Positions 40,818 through 50,225 of a stretch of 64,000 nucleotides of DNA are shown here, piece after piece. Position numbers and translations under genes: made by a program. Source of the DNA: Streptomyces sp. NBC_01294. Its GTDB lineage: Bacteria > Actinomycetota > Actinomycetes > Streptomycetales > Streptomycetaceae. Numbering within the stretch: position 1 is the first letter of the stretch; each line of letters begins with the position of its first letter. Under the pieces are notes generated by a model that did not search any database, was not told where the DNA came from, and saw nothing but the letters and a program-made list of their open reading frames with translations. The stretch is from NCBI RefSeq assembly GCF_035917235.1, contig NZ_CP108423.1:1178001-1242000 (forward strand), in the 5' to 3' direction.

Positions 40818-43540
40818 CCTACACCGTCAACGGCAGGACCTTTGCCGAGGAACCGGACCCCGGGCAGTGTCTGCGCACCTTCCTGCGCGCGCTCGGCCAC
40901 TTCGGTGTCAAGAAGGGCTGCGACGCGGGCGATTGCGGCGCGTGCACGGTGTGGCTGGACGGCACTCCGGTCCACAGCTGCATCACCCCCGCCTTCCGCG
41001 CGGAAGGCCGGGAGGTGACCACGATCGAGGGTCTCGGATCACCTGGTGACCTGCATCCCGCGCAGCGCCGGTTCCGGGACGCCCCCGGGTTCCAGTGCGG
41101 CTTCTGCACCGCGGGGATGATCATGACGTCGGCGACGTTCACCGAGGCCCAGAAGGCGGACCTGCCCCGGGCGTTGAAGGGCAATCTCTGCCGTTGCACC
41201 GGCTACAGGGCAATCGAGGACGCGGTGAAGGGCGTCACCGGTGTGCAGGCGGCCGCGCCGGGACGGGCCGTCGGAACGAGCGTCGGTGCGCCGGCGGCCG
41301 AGGACGTGGTGACCGGTCGCGCCGAATTCACGATGGACACCCGCATGGAGGGCATGCTGCACCTCAAGGTGCTGCACTCGCCCCACGCGCACGCCCGGAT
41401 CCTCTCGATCGACAAGACCGCCGCGCTCGCGGTACCCGGCGTGCATCGCGTCTACACCTGGGAGGACGTCCCGCGCAGACGCTTCACCACGGCGATCCAC
41501 ACCGACCACCTCGTCGATCCGGACGACACCTACATCCTCGACGACACGGTCCGCTTCGTCGGCCAGCGCGTCGTCGCGGTGCTCGCCGACACGGTCGGGG
41601 CGGCCGAGGAGGGCTGCCGGAAGGTGGCCGTGGAGTACGAGGTGCTGCCGGCGGTGTTCGACCCCGAGAAGGCGATGGCCGACGGGGCACCGCAACTGCA
41701 CGGCTCGGAGGACCCGTTCGCCCGCGACTACGTCCACAACCTGCTGCTGGAGATCCACTCGCACATCGGCGATGTCGACGCGGGCTTCGCGGCGGCCGAC
41801 GTGATCCACGAGGGCACCTACTTCTCACCGCGCGTGCAGCACGCACACCTGGAGACCCACGGTTCGATCGCGTGGATGGAGGACGGGCGGCTGAACGTCC
41901 GCACCAGTTCGCAGTCTCCGTCGATCGCGAAGGTCAAGCTGGCCTACCTGTTCGCGCTGCGCCCGGACCAGCTCCGTGTGTTCTGCAAGCGCGTCGGCGG
42001 CGGTTTCGGCGGAAAGCAGGAGGTCATCTCGGAGGACCTGGCCGCGCTCGCCGCCCTCGACACCGGGCGGCCGGTCTGTTTCGAGTACACGCGCGAGGAG
42101 GAGTTCACCACGGCTTCGCCGCGGCACCCGATGAAGCTGACGGTCAGGCTCGGCGCGAAGGCCGACGGCACGCTCACCGCGTTCCAGGTCCGCAACGTGT
42201 CCAACACGGGCGCGTACGGCAACCACGGCGGCGAGACCCTGTACGCGGGCGGCGCCGCCGTCATGATCTATCGCTGCCCCAACAAGAAGTACGACGCCTT
42301 CTCCGTCTACACGAACACCGTGCCGAGCGGCGCGCTGCGCGGGTACGGGATGACCCAGCCGGCCTTCGCCGTGGAATCGGCGATGGACGAACTGGCCCTC
42401 GCCCTGCACATGGATCCGCTCGAACTGCGGCGCCGCAACATCGTGCGCCCTGGCGAGCCGCTCGTCGCCCTGCACGACGGGCCCGACGACGTGGTGTTCC
42501 ACGAGGACGGGCTCGGCAAGTGCATCGACCTCGTGGCCGGCGAGCTGGCCCGTACGGCCGATCAGCCCTCCCCCGGCCCCGGATGGCTCGTCGGGGTCGG
42601 TGTCGCCAGCTCCATGCACGAGACGGCGCCCCCGACCGAGCACGTCTCCGAGGCCTGGCTCACGCTCGGCGACGACCTCGTGTACGAGCTGGCCGTCGGC
42701 ACCGTCGAATTCGGGGAGGGCACGTCGACCGCGCACGTCCAGATCGCGGCCAACCAGCTGGGCACGACGCCGTCGCGGATCCGCCTGGTGCAGTCCGACA
42801 CCGACCGCACGGGCTTCGACACCGGCGCCTTCGCGAGTGCCGGACTCTTCGTGGCGGGCAACGCGGTCCTGCGGGCAGCCAACGCGGTGCGCGACCGCAT
42901 CCTGGACTTCGCCGCCACGCACACGGGCGTCCACGTCGTGATGTGCTCGATGGAAGACGACCACGTCGTCTGCGGGGACCAGCGCGTCTCACTGGCCGCG
43001 CTCGTCGCCGAGGCCCGGGCGCGCGGCATCCGGTTCACGGCCGCCCGCAGGGCGTACGGCTCGCCGCGCAGCGTCACCTCCAACACGCAGGGCTTCCGCA
43101 TCGCCGTGCACCGGGTGACGGGTGAGATCCGTGTCCTGTACAGCGTCCAGGCGACCGACGCCGGTGTGCTCATCAACCCGGAACAGGTCCGGGGACAGGT
43201 GGAGGGCGGTGTCGCCCAGGGCATCGGATTCGCGCTGACCGAGAACTTCCAGGTCGACGCGGACGGTGTCATGGCCAACCCGAACCTCCGCAACTACCGC
43301 ATCCCCACCTACGCCGACGTCCCCCGCACCGACGTGCTCCTGGTGGGCTCGTCGGACTCCGTCGGGGCCATGCGGTCGAAGGGGATGGCGGAGTGCTGCA
43401 TCAACCCGGTGGCCCCGGCCCTGGCGAACGCGCTCCGCGACGCCACGGGCATCCGCTACCGCGAGCTGCCCCTCACTCCGGAACGGATCTACGGACGGCT
43501 CGTCGAGAGCCGGTCGGCACGGACGGGCACGCGACGATGA
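40814..43540 (+). CDS. Fused iron-sulfur/molybdopterin subunit of a molybdenum hydroxylase
   Basis: A 908-residue protein. Residues 1-140 hold two [2Fe-2S] clusters with all eight Cys visible (36, 41, 44, 56 and 95, 98, 126, 128). From about 155 the molybdenum cofactor domains follow, with 'GGGFGGKQE', 'GALRGYGMTQ' and the C-terminal catalytic-type Glu in 'KGMAECCINP'. Usually the small and large subunits are separate genes; here they are joined, as in Mop-type aldehyde oxidoreductases, yet a separate FAD subunit is kept. Substrate unknown. ATGA overlaps at both ends. Confidence 0.92.
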   Translation: MTYTVNGRTFAEEPDPGQCLRTFLRALGHFGVKKGCDAGDCGACTVWLDGTPVHSCITPAFRAEGREVTTIEGLGSPGDLHPAQRRFRDAPGFQCGFCTAGMIMTSATFTEAQKADLPRALKGNLCRCTGYRAIEDAVKGVTGVQAAAPGRAVGTSVGAPAAEDVVTGRAEFTMDTRMEGMLHLKVLHSPHAHARILSIDKTAALAVPGVHRVYTWEDVPRRRFTTAIHTDHLVDPDDTYILDDTVRFVGQRVVAVLADTVGAAEEGCRKVAVEYEVLPAVFDPEKAMADGAPQLHGSEDPFARDYVHNLLLEIHSHIGDVDAGFAAADVIHEGTYFSPRVQHAHLETHGSIAWMEDGRLNVRTSSQSPSIAKVKLAYLFALRPDQLRVFCKRVGGGFGGKQEVISEDLAALAALDTGRPVCFEYTREEEFTTASPRHPMKLTVRLGAKADGTLTAFQVRNVSNTGAYGNHGGETLYAGGAAVMIYRCPNKKYDAFSVYTNTVPSGALRGYGMTQPAFAVESAMDELALALHMDPLELRRRNIVRPGEPLVALHDGPDDVVFHEDGLGKCIDLVAGELARTADQPSPGPGWLVGVGVASSMHETAPPTEHVSEAWLTLGDDLVYELAVGTVEFGEGTSTAHVQIAANQLGTTPSRIRLVQSDTDRTGFDTGAFASAGLFVAGNAVLRAANAVRDRILDFAATHTGVHVVMCSMEDDHVVCGDQRVSLAALVAEARARGIRFTAARRAYGSPRSVTSNTQGFRIAVHRVTGEIRVLYSVQATDAGVLINPEQVRGQVEGGVAQGIGFALTENFQVDADGVMANPNLRNYRIPTYADVPRTDVLLVGSSDSVGAMRSKGMAECCINPVAPALANALRDATGIRYRELPLTPERIYGRLVESRSARTGTRR

Positions 43541-44508
43541 CGACGCAAGGGCAGACGGACGCCGCGGCGACGGTCATCATCGGCCGGAAGGTCCGCCCCG
43601 GGATGGAGCGGGCGTACGAGAAGTGGCAGGACGAGGTCAACGCCGCCGCCGCCCGCTACGCCGGTCACCTCGGCGCCGAGGTGTCCAAACCGACCGCCCT
43701 GCAGCCCGACTGGGTGATCGTCTACCGGTTCGACTCGGTGGCCCATCTGCAGGCGTGGATGAACGGCGCGACCAGGCAGAGGCTCCTCGACGTCGGCGCG
43801 CACTACTTCGACGGTCCCGCCACCCAGCAGGTGATCAGCGGCGGCACGCAGCCGACGGACCCGCTCGTGACCGTGGTGGTGAGCCACCGCGTCAACCCGG
43901 ACAACATCGACGACTTCCTTGCGTGGCAGGAGCGCATGAGCCAGGAGGAGAGCAAGTTCGAGGGCTTTCGCGGCACGGAGATCTTCCGCCCCGTCGAAGG
44001 CCTTCAGGACGAGTGGACCACCCTGTACCGCTACGACAACGCCGAACACCTCGACGCCTGGCTGACGTCGGCGAAGCGGCGGGAGATGCTCGCCGAGGGG
44101 GAGAGGTTCAACGACTTCAGACTGCGCACGATCGACAACTCGTTCGGCAGCTGGTTCGCCTTCGAGGAGAACGGCAGGGAGGCGCCGCCGCCCTCGGAGA
44201 CCAAGACCTCCATCGCGGTCTGGGTCGGCCTCTACCCGACCGTCGTGCTGCTGACGCTCGCCCTGCACCCGCTGGGCATGCCGCTCTGGTTCGGACTGCT
44301 CGTGGGCAACCTGCTGTCGAGCTTCATCATGAGTTTCTTCACGATGCCCCACTACGTGAACCGGCTGCTGCGGCGGTGGCTGTGGCCCCCGTCTGACGAA
44401 CCGCCCGCCCGGACCAACCTCGTCGGCGGCGGCATCGTCGCCGGACTGCTCCTGTTCTGGGCCGTCGTCTTCTACCTCGTGACGCAGGTGTTCTGGACGC
44501 TGCCCTGA
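43537..44508 (+). CDS. Membrane protein with two ABM (antibiotic biosynthesis monooxygenase) domains
   Basis: A 323-residue protein. Two ferredoxin-like ABM domains (about 12-100 and 110-215) each show the 'VIVYRFDSVAHLQAWM' / 'TTLYRYDNAEHLDAWL' segment, followed by three membrane helices (about 222-242, 246-270 and 292-320). The catalytic pathway is unknown; ABM proteins oxidise quinone-like or aromatic compounds or degrade haem. Its ATG overlaps the hydroxylase stop, so the two probably act on the same compound. Terminator 29 bp downstream. Confidence 0.88.
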   Translation: MTTQGQTDAAATVIIGRKVRPGMERAYEKWQDEVNAAAARYAGHLGAEVSKPTALQPDWVIVYRFDSVAHLQAWMNGATRQRLLDVGAHYFDGPATQQVISGGTQPTDPLVTVVVSHRVNPDNIDDFLAWQERMSQEESKFEGFRGTEIFRPVEGLQDEWTTLYRYDNAEHLDAWLTSAKRREMLAEGERFNDFRLRTIDNSFGSWFAFEENGREAPPPSETKTSIAVWVGLYPTVVLLTLALHPLGMPLWFGLLVGNLLSSFIMSFFTMPHYVNRLLRRWLWPPSDEPPARTNLVGGGIVAGLLLFWAVVFYLVTQVFWTLP

Positions 44509-44536
44509 CCCGGGGCCCGTGCGGGCACCGCACGGC

Positions 44537-44569
44537 GAAGGCGGGCCGGGGACAAGCCGGCCCGCCTTC
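44537..44569 (+). terminator. Terminator of the molybdenum hydroxylase operon
   Basis: Perfect 13-bp stem (44537-44549 with 44557-44569), 7-nt loop, ending 13 bp before the CTAG border of the insertion sequence. Confidence 0.9.
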
Positions 44570-44581
44570 CCCGTCACCGTA

Positions 44582-45112
44582 CTAGGCAGTGTCTGATGGC
44601 TCTTTGATGAGGTCGCGGAGCCAGATCACGATGGCTGCGGTGGCCAGGGTGCCGTTGAAGATGTAGTCGCGTTTGTCGTACCGAGTGGCGACGGCCCGGT
44701 GCTGTTTCAGCTTCCCGATGCAGCGTTCGACGGTGTTGCGTCGGCGGTACTGCTCGCGGTCGAAGGACGGCGGGCGGCCGCCGGCCCGTCCGCGCCGACG
44801 GCGGTTCGCACGCTGGTCGTCCGGCTGGGCGATCGTTGCCTTGATCCCGCGTTTACGCAGGTAGACGCGGTTGGCACGGCTGGAGTACGCCTTGTCGCCG
44901 CGGGCACGGTCCGGTCGGGTGCGGGGACGCCCGGCCCCGGTGCGGGCCACGTTCAGGACCTGCATGAGCGGGATGAACATCGGGCTGTCTCCGCGCTGGC
45001 CGGGCGAGGTCAGCCAGACCAGGGGTCGGCAGCGGTCATCCGCCAGGAGGTGGACCTTGCTGGTCAGCCCGCCCCGGGAACGTCCCAGGGCCTCGCGGCC
45101 CTCTGCATCCAC
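44582..45112 (-). CDS. IS5-type transposase, C-terminal part (ORF B)
   Basis: The C-terminal part of a DDE transposase. It contains the second catalytic Asp in 'ARGDKAYSS' and the Glu in 'YRRRNTVERCIGKLKQHRAVATRYDKR'. It is in the -1 frame relative to ORF A; the frames meet at an A5 run (45127-45131) followed by GGGG, a likely slippage site, so the active product is probably a frameshift fusion of about 307 residues. The stop codon TAG belongs to the CTAG at the element border, not to the element itself. Confidence 0.85.
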   Translation of the reverse strand: MDAEGREALGRSRGGLTSKVHLLADDRCRPLVWLTSPGQRGDSPMFIPLMQVLNVARTGAGRPRTRPDRARGDKAYSSRANRVYLRKRGIKATIAQPDDQRANRRRRGRAGGRPPSFDREQYRRRNTVERCIGKLKQHRAVATRYDKRDYIFNGTLATAAIVIWLRDLIKEPSDTA

Positions 45113-45567
45113 ACGGGTCCCGCCCCTTTTTCGGGGTGGTCAGCCGGGGCGGAATGCCGAGCCCCGGCCGCGTGCTGGTGGGCCCGGCAGGTGGTGGAGT
45201 CGGCGTTGACCGCCCACGAGCCGTCCGCGTCTCGCGCGGTGGAGTCGGCACCGGCCTGCAACGCTCGCAGGATGTTCGACCAGGTGCCGTCGGCCGACCA
45301 GCGGCGGTGGCGTTCGTAGACGGTCTGCCAGGATCCGTAGCGTTCGGGCAGGTCACGCCAGGGAATCCCGGTCCGTGTCCGGTAGAGCACACCGTTGACC
45401 ACGGTGCGGTGGTCGGCCCACCGCCCACCCGGCCCGCCAGTCTCCGGCAGCAGCGGAGCTATGCGCTCCCACTGAGCATTCGTCAGTTCATGCCGACGCA
45501 CCATGACCGGCTCATGCCCAGAACGACAGCAGATCCACCACCCCGGGCAAGAGCCATCAGACACTGC
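44586..45567 (-). mobile_element. IS5-family insertion sequence, apparently intact
   Basis: 982 bp with perfect 19-bp terminal inverted repeats (GCAGTGTCTGATGGCTCTT at 44586-44604 and its complement at 45549-45567), flanked by CTAG on both sides (44582-44585, 45568-45571) as a 4-bp target duplication. It carries the two overlapping transposase frames. It sits between the molybdenum hydroxylase operon and the acyl-CoA degradation operon, exactly at the stop codon of the FadB-like gene. Confidence 0.93.
45064..45504 (-). CDS. IS5-type transposase, N-terminal part (ORF A)
   Basis: The first 146 residues in this frame begin with 'RRHELTNAQWERIAPLLPE', the usual DUF4096 start of IS5-family transposases, and carry the first catalytic Asp in 'VNADSTTCRAHQHAAGAR'. 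The frame then runs past the A5 slippage site and ends out of the normal protein ('MQRAARPWDVPGAG'). Translation is expected to shift by -1 near 45130 into ORF B. ATG chosen at the family start. Confidence 0.85.
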   Translation of the reverse strand: MVRRHELTNAQWERIAPLLPETGGPGGRWADHRTVVNGVLYRTRTGIPWRDLPERYGSWQTVYERHRRWSADGTWSNILRALQAGADSTARDADGSWAVNADSTTCRAHQHAAGARHSAPADHPEKGAGPVWMQRAARPWDVPGAG

Positions 45568-47739
45568 CTAGTCGCCGTACGTCTCGCCCCGCTCGGCCTT
45601 CTCCACGAGGGAGGCGGGCGGGGTGAAGCGCTCGCCGTACTTCTCGGCGAGCTCGCGGGCGCGGGCGACGAAGCCGGGCAGGCCGCCCTCGTAGCCGTTG
45701 ACGTACTGGATCACGCCGCCGGTCCAGGCCGGGAAGCCGATGCCCATGATGGAGCCGATGTTGGCGTCGGCGATCGAGGTGAGGACGCCCTCGTCGAGGC
45801 AGCGGACGGTGTCCAGCGCCTCGGAGAAGAGCATCCGCTCCTTCATGTCCTCGAAGGGGATCTCGTACCCGGGCTTGGCGAAGTGCTCGCGCAGGCCGGG
45901 CCAGATGCGGGCGCGCTTGCCCGCCTCGTCGTACTCGTAGAAGCCGGCCCCGCCGCTGCGGCCGGGGCGGCCGAACTCGTCGACCATCCGGTCGATGACG
46001 GTGTCGGCGGGGTGCTCGGTCCACGTACGGCCCTCCGCCTCGAAGGCCTTGCGGCTCTCGTTGCGGATCTTGCGCGGCAGCGTCAGGGTGAGCTCGTCCA
46101 TCAGGGAGAGCACCTTGGCCGGGTAGCCGGCCTGGGCGGCGGCCTGCTCGATCGAGGCGGGCTCGGCGCCCTCGCCGACCATCGCCACGCCCTCGTTGAT
46201 GAACTGGCCGATGACGCGCGAGGTGAAGAAGCCGCGCGAGTCGTTGACCACGATCGGGGTCTTGTTGATCTGGCGGACCAGGTCGAAGGCGCGGGCGATG
46301 GCCTCGTCGCCGGTCTGCTCCCCCTTGATGATCTCGACGAGCGGCATCTTGTCGACGGGCGAGAAGAAGTGCAGCCCGATGAAGTCGGCGGGCCGCTTCA
46401 CGCCCTCCGCCAGCCCGGAGATGGGCAGGGTGGAGGTGTTGGAGCACAGCAGCGCGTCGGGCGCGATGACGTCCTGGATCTCCTGGAACACCTTGTGCTT
46501 GAGCCCGGTGTCCTCGAAGACGGCCTCGATGACGGCGTCGCAGCCCGCGAGGTCGGCGGCGTCGGCGGTCGGGGTGATCCGGGCGAGCAGCTCGGCGCGC
46601 TTGGCCTCGGTGGTCCGCCCGCGCGAGAGGGCCTTGTCGAGCAGCTTCTCCGAGTACGCCTTGCCCTTGGCGGCGGCCTCGGCGGTGACGTCCTTGAGGA
46701 CCACCTCGATGCCCGCGCGGGCGCAGGAGTAGGCGATGCCGGCGCCCATCATGCCGGCGCCGAGGACGGCGACCTTGCGGACCTTGCGCGGCTCGATCCC
46801 CTGCGGGCGGCTGCGGCCCGCGTTGACGGCCTGGAGGTCGAAGAAGAACGCCTGGATCATGTTCTTGGCGGTCTGCCCGGTGACGAGCTCGGTGAAGTAG
46901 CGGGCCTCGATGGTCAGCGCGGTCTCGAAGTCCACCTGGGAGCCCTCGACGGCGCAGGCCAGGATGTTGCGCGGGGCCGGGTACGGGGCCCCGTTGAGCT
47001 GCTTCTTCAGGTTGGCCGGGAAGGCCGGGAGGTTGGCGGCGAACCGCGGGTTGGACGGCGTGCCGCCCGGGATCTTGTAGCCGGGTACGTCCCAGGGCTG
47101 CTTCGACTCCGGGTTGGCGTCGATGAAGGCGCGGGCCTTGGCCAGCATCTCCTCGGGAGTGGCGGCCAGTTCGTGGACCAGGCCGTTCTCCAGGGCGCGC
47201 CGGGGGTCGTACTGGGTCCCCTGCAGCAGCACCTTGAGCAGCGCGTCCGCGATGCCCATCAGCCGCACGGTACGGGTGACACCGCCGCCGGCGGGGAGCA
47301 GACCGAGGGTGACCTCGGGCAGGCCGATCTTGGAGCCGGGCGCGTCGAGGGCGACGCGGTGGTGGGAGGCGAGGCAGATCTCGTAACCGCCGCCCAGCGC
47401 GGCGCCGTTGATGGCGGCGACGACGGGCTTGCCCAGGGTCTCGATGCGGCGCAGCGAGCGCTTGATCTCGGTGCCGGTGTCGAAGGCGAGCTGCGCGTGC
47501 TCGGGGCGCAGCCGGATCATGTCCTTGAGGTCGCCGCCGGCGAAGAAGGTCTTCTTGGCGGAGGTGAAGATGATGCCGCGGATGGAGTCCTTCTCGGCCT
47601 CGGCGCGGTCGGCTACGCCTGCGATGGAGTCCTTGAAGGCCTGGTTCATCGTGTTGGCGGACTGGTCGGGGTCGTCGAGGACCAGGGTGACGACGCCCGT
47701 CTCGTCCTGTTCCCAGCGGATCGTGGTGGACTCGCTCAT
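45568..47739 (-). CDS. FadB-like enoyl-CoA hydratase / 3-hydroxyacyl-CoA dehydrogenase
   Basis: A 723-residue bifunctional beta-oxidation protein. N-terminal crotonase domain ('FFAGGDLKDM', 'NGAALGGGYEICLASHHRVA', 'GLPEVTLGLLP'); NAD-binding domain from about 330 with 'VAVLGAGMMGAGIAYSCARAG', and the hydroxyacyl-CoA dehydrogenase 'GLHFFSPVDKMPLVEII' segment; C-terminal domains follow. Last gene of the operon. Its TAG stop is formed by the right CTAG border of the insertion sequence. ATG preferred over a GTG two codons earlier because of spacing from GAAAG. Confidence 0.93.
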   Translation of the reverse strand: MSESTTIRWEQDETGVVTLVLDDPDQSANTMNQAFKDSIAGVADRAEAEKDSIRGIIFTSAKKTFFAGGDLKDMIRLRPEHAQLAFDTGTEIKRSLRRIETLGKPVVAAINGAALGGGYEICLASHHRVALDAPGSKIGLPEVTLGLLPAGGGVTRTVRLMGIADALLKVLLQGTQYDPRRALENGLVHELAATPEEMLAKARAFIDANPESKQPWDVPGYKIPGGTPSNPRFAANLPAFPANLKKQLNGAPYPAPRNILACAVEGSQVDFETALTIEARYFTELVTGQTAKNMIQAFFFDLQAVNAGRSRPQGIEPRKVRKVAVLGAGMMGAGIAYSCARAGIEVVLKDVTAEAAAKGKAYSEKLLDKALSRGRTTEAKRAELLARITPTADAADLAGCDAVIEAVFEDTGLKHKVFQEIQDVIAPDALLCSNTSTLPISGLAEGVKRPADFIGLHFFSPVDKMPLVEIIKGEQTGDEAIARAFDLVRQINKTPIVVNDSRGFFTSRVIGQFINEGVAMVGEGAEPASIEQAAAQAGYPAKVLSLMDELTLTLPRKIRNESRKAFEAEGRTWTEHPADTVIDRMVDEFGRPGRSGGAGFYEYDEAGKRARIWPGLREHFAKPGYEIPFEDMKERMLFSEALDTVRCLDEGVLTSIADANIGSIMGIGFPAWTGGVIQYVNGYEGGLPGFVARARELAEKYGERFTPPASLVEKAERGETYGD

Positions 47740-47792
47740 GGTCACTGCTTTCGTGTCGGTCCGTGCGGAGGAGGGTCTGGGGACAGGACGGT

Positions 47793-49007
47793 TCAGAGGC
47801 GTTCGACGATGGTGGCGACGCCCATGCCGCCGCCGACGCAGAGGGTGACGAGGCCGTAGCGCTTGTCCTGGCGCTCCAGCTCGTCGACGATCGTGCCGAG
47901 GATCATCGCGCCGGTGGCGCCGAGCGGGTGGCCCAGCGCGATGGCGCCGCCGTTGACGTTGACCTTGTCGAGGGACAGGCCCATGTCCTTGACGAAGCGC
48001 AGGACGACGCCGGCGAAGGCCTCGTTGATCTCGACCAGGTCGATGTCGTCGATGGTCAGGCCGGCCTTGGCCAGTGCCTTGCGGGTGGCGGGGGCGGGGC
48101 CGGTGAGCATGATGGTGGGCTCGGATCCGGAGACGGCCGCCGAGACGATCCGGGCGCGCGGGGTCAACCCGTTGCGCTCCCCCGCCTCGCGGGAGCCGAT
48201 GGCGACGAGCGAGGCGCCGTCGACGATGCCGGAGGAGTTGCCCGCGTGGTGGACGTGGTCGATCTTCTCGATCCAGTGGTACTTCTGCAGCGCGACGGCG
48301 TCGAAGCCGCCGAGGTCGCCGATGTCCGCGAAGGACGGCTTGAGCTTGGCGAGGGTGTCGGCGGTCGTGCCGGGGCGGACGAACTCGTCGTGGTCCAGGA
48401 CGACCAGGCCGTTGCGGTCGGTCACCGGGACGACCGACTTCGCGAAGCGGCCGTCCTTGATGGCGGCGGCCGCGCGCTCCTGTGAGAGGGCCGCGTACTC
48501 GTCCACGTCGCGCCGGGAGAATCCCTCGATGGTGGCGATCAGGTCGGCGCCGATGCCCTGCGGGACGAAGCCGGTGTCCCAGTTGGTCATCGGGTCGGCG
48601 AACCAGGCGCCGCCGTCGGAGGCCATCGGGACGCGGGACATGGACTCGACGCCGCCCGCGAGGACCAGGTCCTCCCAGCCGGAGCGGACCTTGGCGGCGG
48701 CCAGGTTGACGGCCTCCAGACCGGAGGCACAGAAGCGGTTCTCCTGCACGCCGGCCACCGTGTCCGGGAGCCCGGCGGCGATGGCCGCGATCCGGGCGAT
48801 GTCGGAGCCCTGGTCGCCGACCGGGCCGACGACTCCGAGCACGATGTCGTCGATGGTGGCGGGGTCCAGGCCGGGGTTGCGCTCGCGCAGGGCGTGGATG
48901 AGTCCGACGACCAGGTCGATCGGCTTGGTGCCGTGCAGGGCGCCGTTGGCCTTGCCCCGGCCGCGCGGGGTGCGGATCGCGTCGTATACGTAAGCTTCGG
49001 TGCTCAC
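47793..49007 (-). CDS. Acetyl-CoA C-acetyltransferase (thiolase)
   Basis: A 404-residue thiolase. The acyl-accepting Cys is in '[14 protein letters not shown]' (near 93), the 'NEAFAG' segment near 345, '[16 protein letters not shown]' near 370 and the second Cys in '[10 protein letters not shown]' near 392. It cleaves the 3-ketoacyl-CoA made by the FadB-like protein encoded next, 53 bp away on the same transcript. Confidence 0.95.
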   Translation of the reverse strand: MSTEAYVYDAIRTPRGRGKANGALHGTKPIDLVVGLIHALRERNPGLDPATIDDIVLGVVGPVGDQGSDIARIAAIAAGLPDTVAGVQENRFCASGLEAVNLAAAKVRSGWEDLVLAGGVESMSRVPMASDGGAWFADPMTNWDTGFVPQGIGADLIATIEGFSRRDVDEYAALSQERAAAAIKDGRFAKSVVPVTDRNGLVVLDHDEFVRPGTTADTLAKLKPSFADIGDLGGFDAVALQKYHWIEKIDHVHHAGNSSGIVDGASLVAIGSREAGERNGLTPRARIVSAAVSGSEPTIMLTGPAPATRKALAKAGLTIDDIDLVEINEAFAGVVLRFVKDMGLSLDKVNVNGGAIALGHPLGATGAMILGTIVDELERQDKRYGLVTLCVGGGMGVATIVERL

Positions 49008-49054
49008 TGGTCAGGCCTTTCGGAGTGTGCTGGGCGGAGGGGTTCCGGGGAGGT

Positions 49055-50197
49055 TCAGCCGAGGAGGGAGCGGCCGATGATCTCTTTCATGATCTCGGTC
49101 GTGCCGCCGTAGATGGTCTGGATGCGGCCGTCGGTGAAGGCCCGCGCGACCCGGTATTCGGTCATGTATCCGTATCCGCCGTGCAGTTGCAGACAGCGGT
49201 CGGCGACGCGCTTCTGCAGCTCGGTGGCCCACCACTTGGCCATCGAGGCGTGCACGTGGTCCAGTTCGCCGTTGGAGTGGTCGGTGATGCACCGGTCGAG
49301 GAAGGTCCGGGTGACGGCGACCTCGGTGGCCATCTCGGCGATCTCGAACCGGATGTGCTGGAGCTTGGACAGCGGACGGCCGAAGGCCTCGCGCTCCTTC
49401 ACGTACTGCGTGGTGATCTCCAGCAGGTACTCGGCGGCGGCGATGCCGGCCATCGCTATGCCCATCCGCTCCTGCGCGAGATTGGTCATCAGGTGGACGA
49501 AGGCGCCGTTCAGCTCGCCGAGCAGGTTCTCCTTGGGGACGCGGACGTCGTGGAAGAACAGCTCGGCGGTGTCCTGGGACTTCTGCCCGATCTTGTCGAG
49601 GTTGCGGCCGCGCTCGAAGCCCTCGGCCCCGCGCTCGACGACCAGCAGCGACAGGCCGTGCGCCCCGCCCTCGGGGGTGGTCTTGGCGACCACGATCACC
49701 AGGTCGGCGAGGATGCCGTTGGAGATGAACGTCTTGGAGCCGTTCAGCACCCAGTGGTCGCCGCGGTCCTCGGCGGTGGTCCGGATCCCCTGGAGGTCGG
49801 AGCCCGCGCCCGGCTCGGTCATCGCGATGGCGGTGATGGTCTCCCCGGAGCAGAAGCCGGGCAGCCAGCGGCGCTTCTGCTCCTCGGTGGCGAGCGAGGT
49901 CAGATAGGGGCCGATGATGTCGTTGTGCAGGCCGATGGCGAGCCCGGGGGCGCCCGCCCGGGTGAACTCCTCGGCGATCACGGCGGCGTAGCGGAAGTCG
50001 GTGTTCCCGCCGCCGCCGTACTCCTCCGGAACGGCCAGGCCCAGCAGCCCCTGACGGCCCGCGGCGCGCCAGGCCTCGCGGCTGACGATGCCGTCCTTCT
50101 CCCACTGTTCGTAGTACGGCAGCACCTCCTTGGTGAGGAAGGTGCGCACGGTCTCGCGGAACGCCTCGTGGTCGGCGTCGAAGATCCGGCGTTTCAT
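49055..50197 (-). CDS. Acyl-CoA dehydrogenase
   Basis: A 380-residue flavoprotein. The FAD/substrate segment 'AMTEPGAGSDLQGIRTTA' and the C-terminal 'QLHGGYGYMTEYRVARAFTD' and 'QTIYGGTTEIMKEIIGRSLLG' are typical; the catalytic Glu is expected in 'GGTTEIMKE' (IVD/LCAD-like position to be checked). It gives the 2-enoyl-CoA for the downstream hydratase. It lies 47 bp before the thiolase and 28 bp after the F420 enzyme gene. Confidence 0.93.
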   Translation of the reverse strand: MKRRIFDADHEAFRETVRTFLTKEVLPYYEQWEKDGIVSREAWRAAGRQGLLGLAVPEEYGGGGNTDFRYAAVIAEEFTRAGAPGLAIGLHNDIIGPYLTSLATEEQKRRWLPGFCSGETITAIAMTEPGAGSDLQGIRTTAEDRGDHWVLNGSKTFISNGILADLVIVVAKTTPEGGAHGLSLLVVERGAEGFERGRNLDKIGQKSQDTAELFFHDVRVPKENLLGELNGAFVHLMTNLAQERMGIAMAGIAAAEYLLEITTQYVKEREAFGRPLSKLQHIRFEIAEMATEVAVTRTFLDRCITDHSNGELDHVHASMAKWWATELQKRVADRCLQLHGGYGYMTEYRVARAFTDGRIQTIYGGTTEIMKEIIGRSLLG

Positions 50198-50225
50198 CGG
50201 ACGGCTCGCTTCATCGGAGGGCTCC

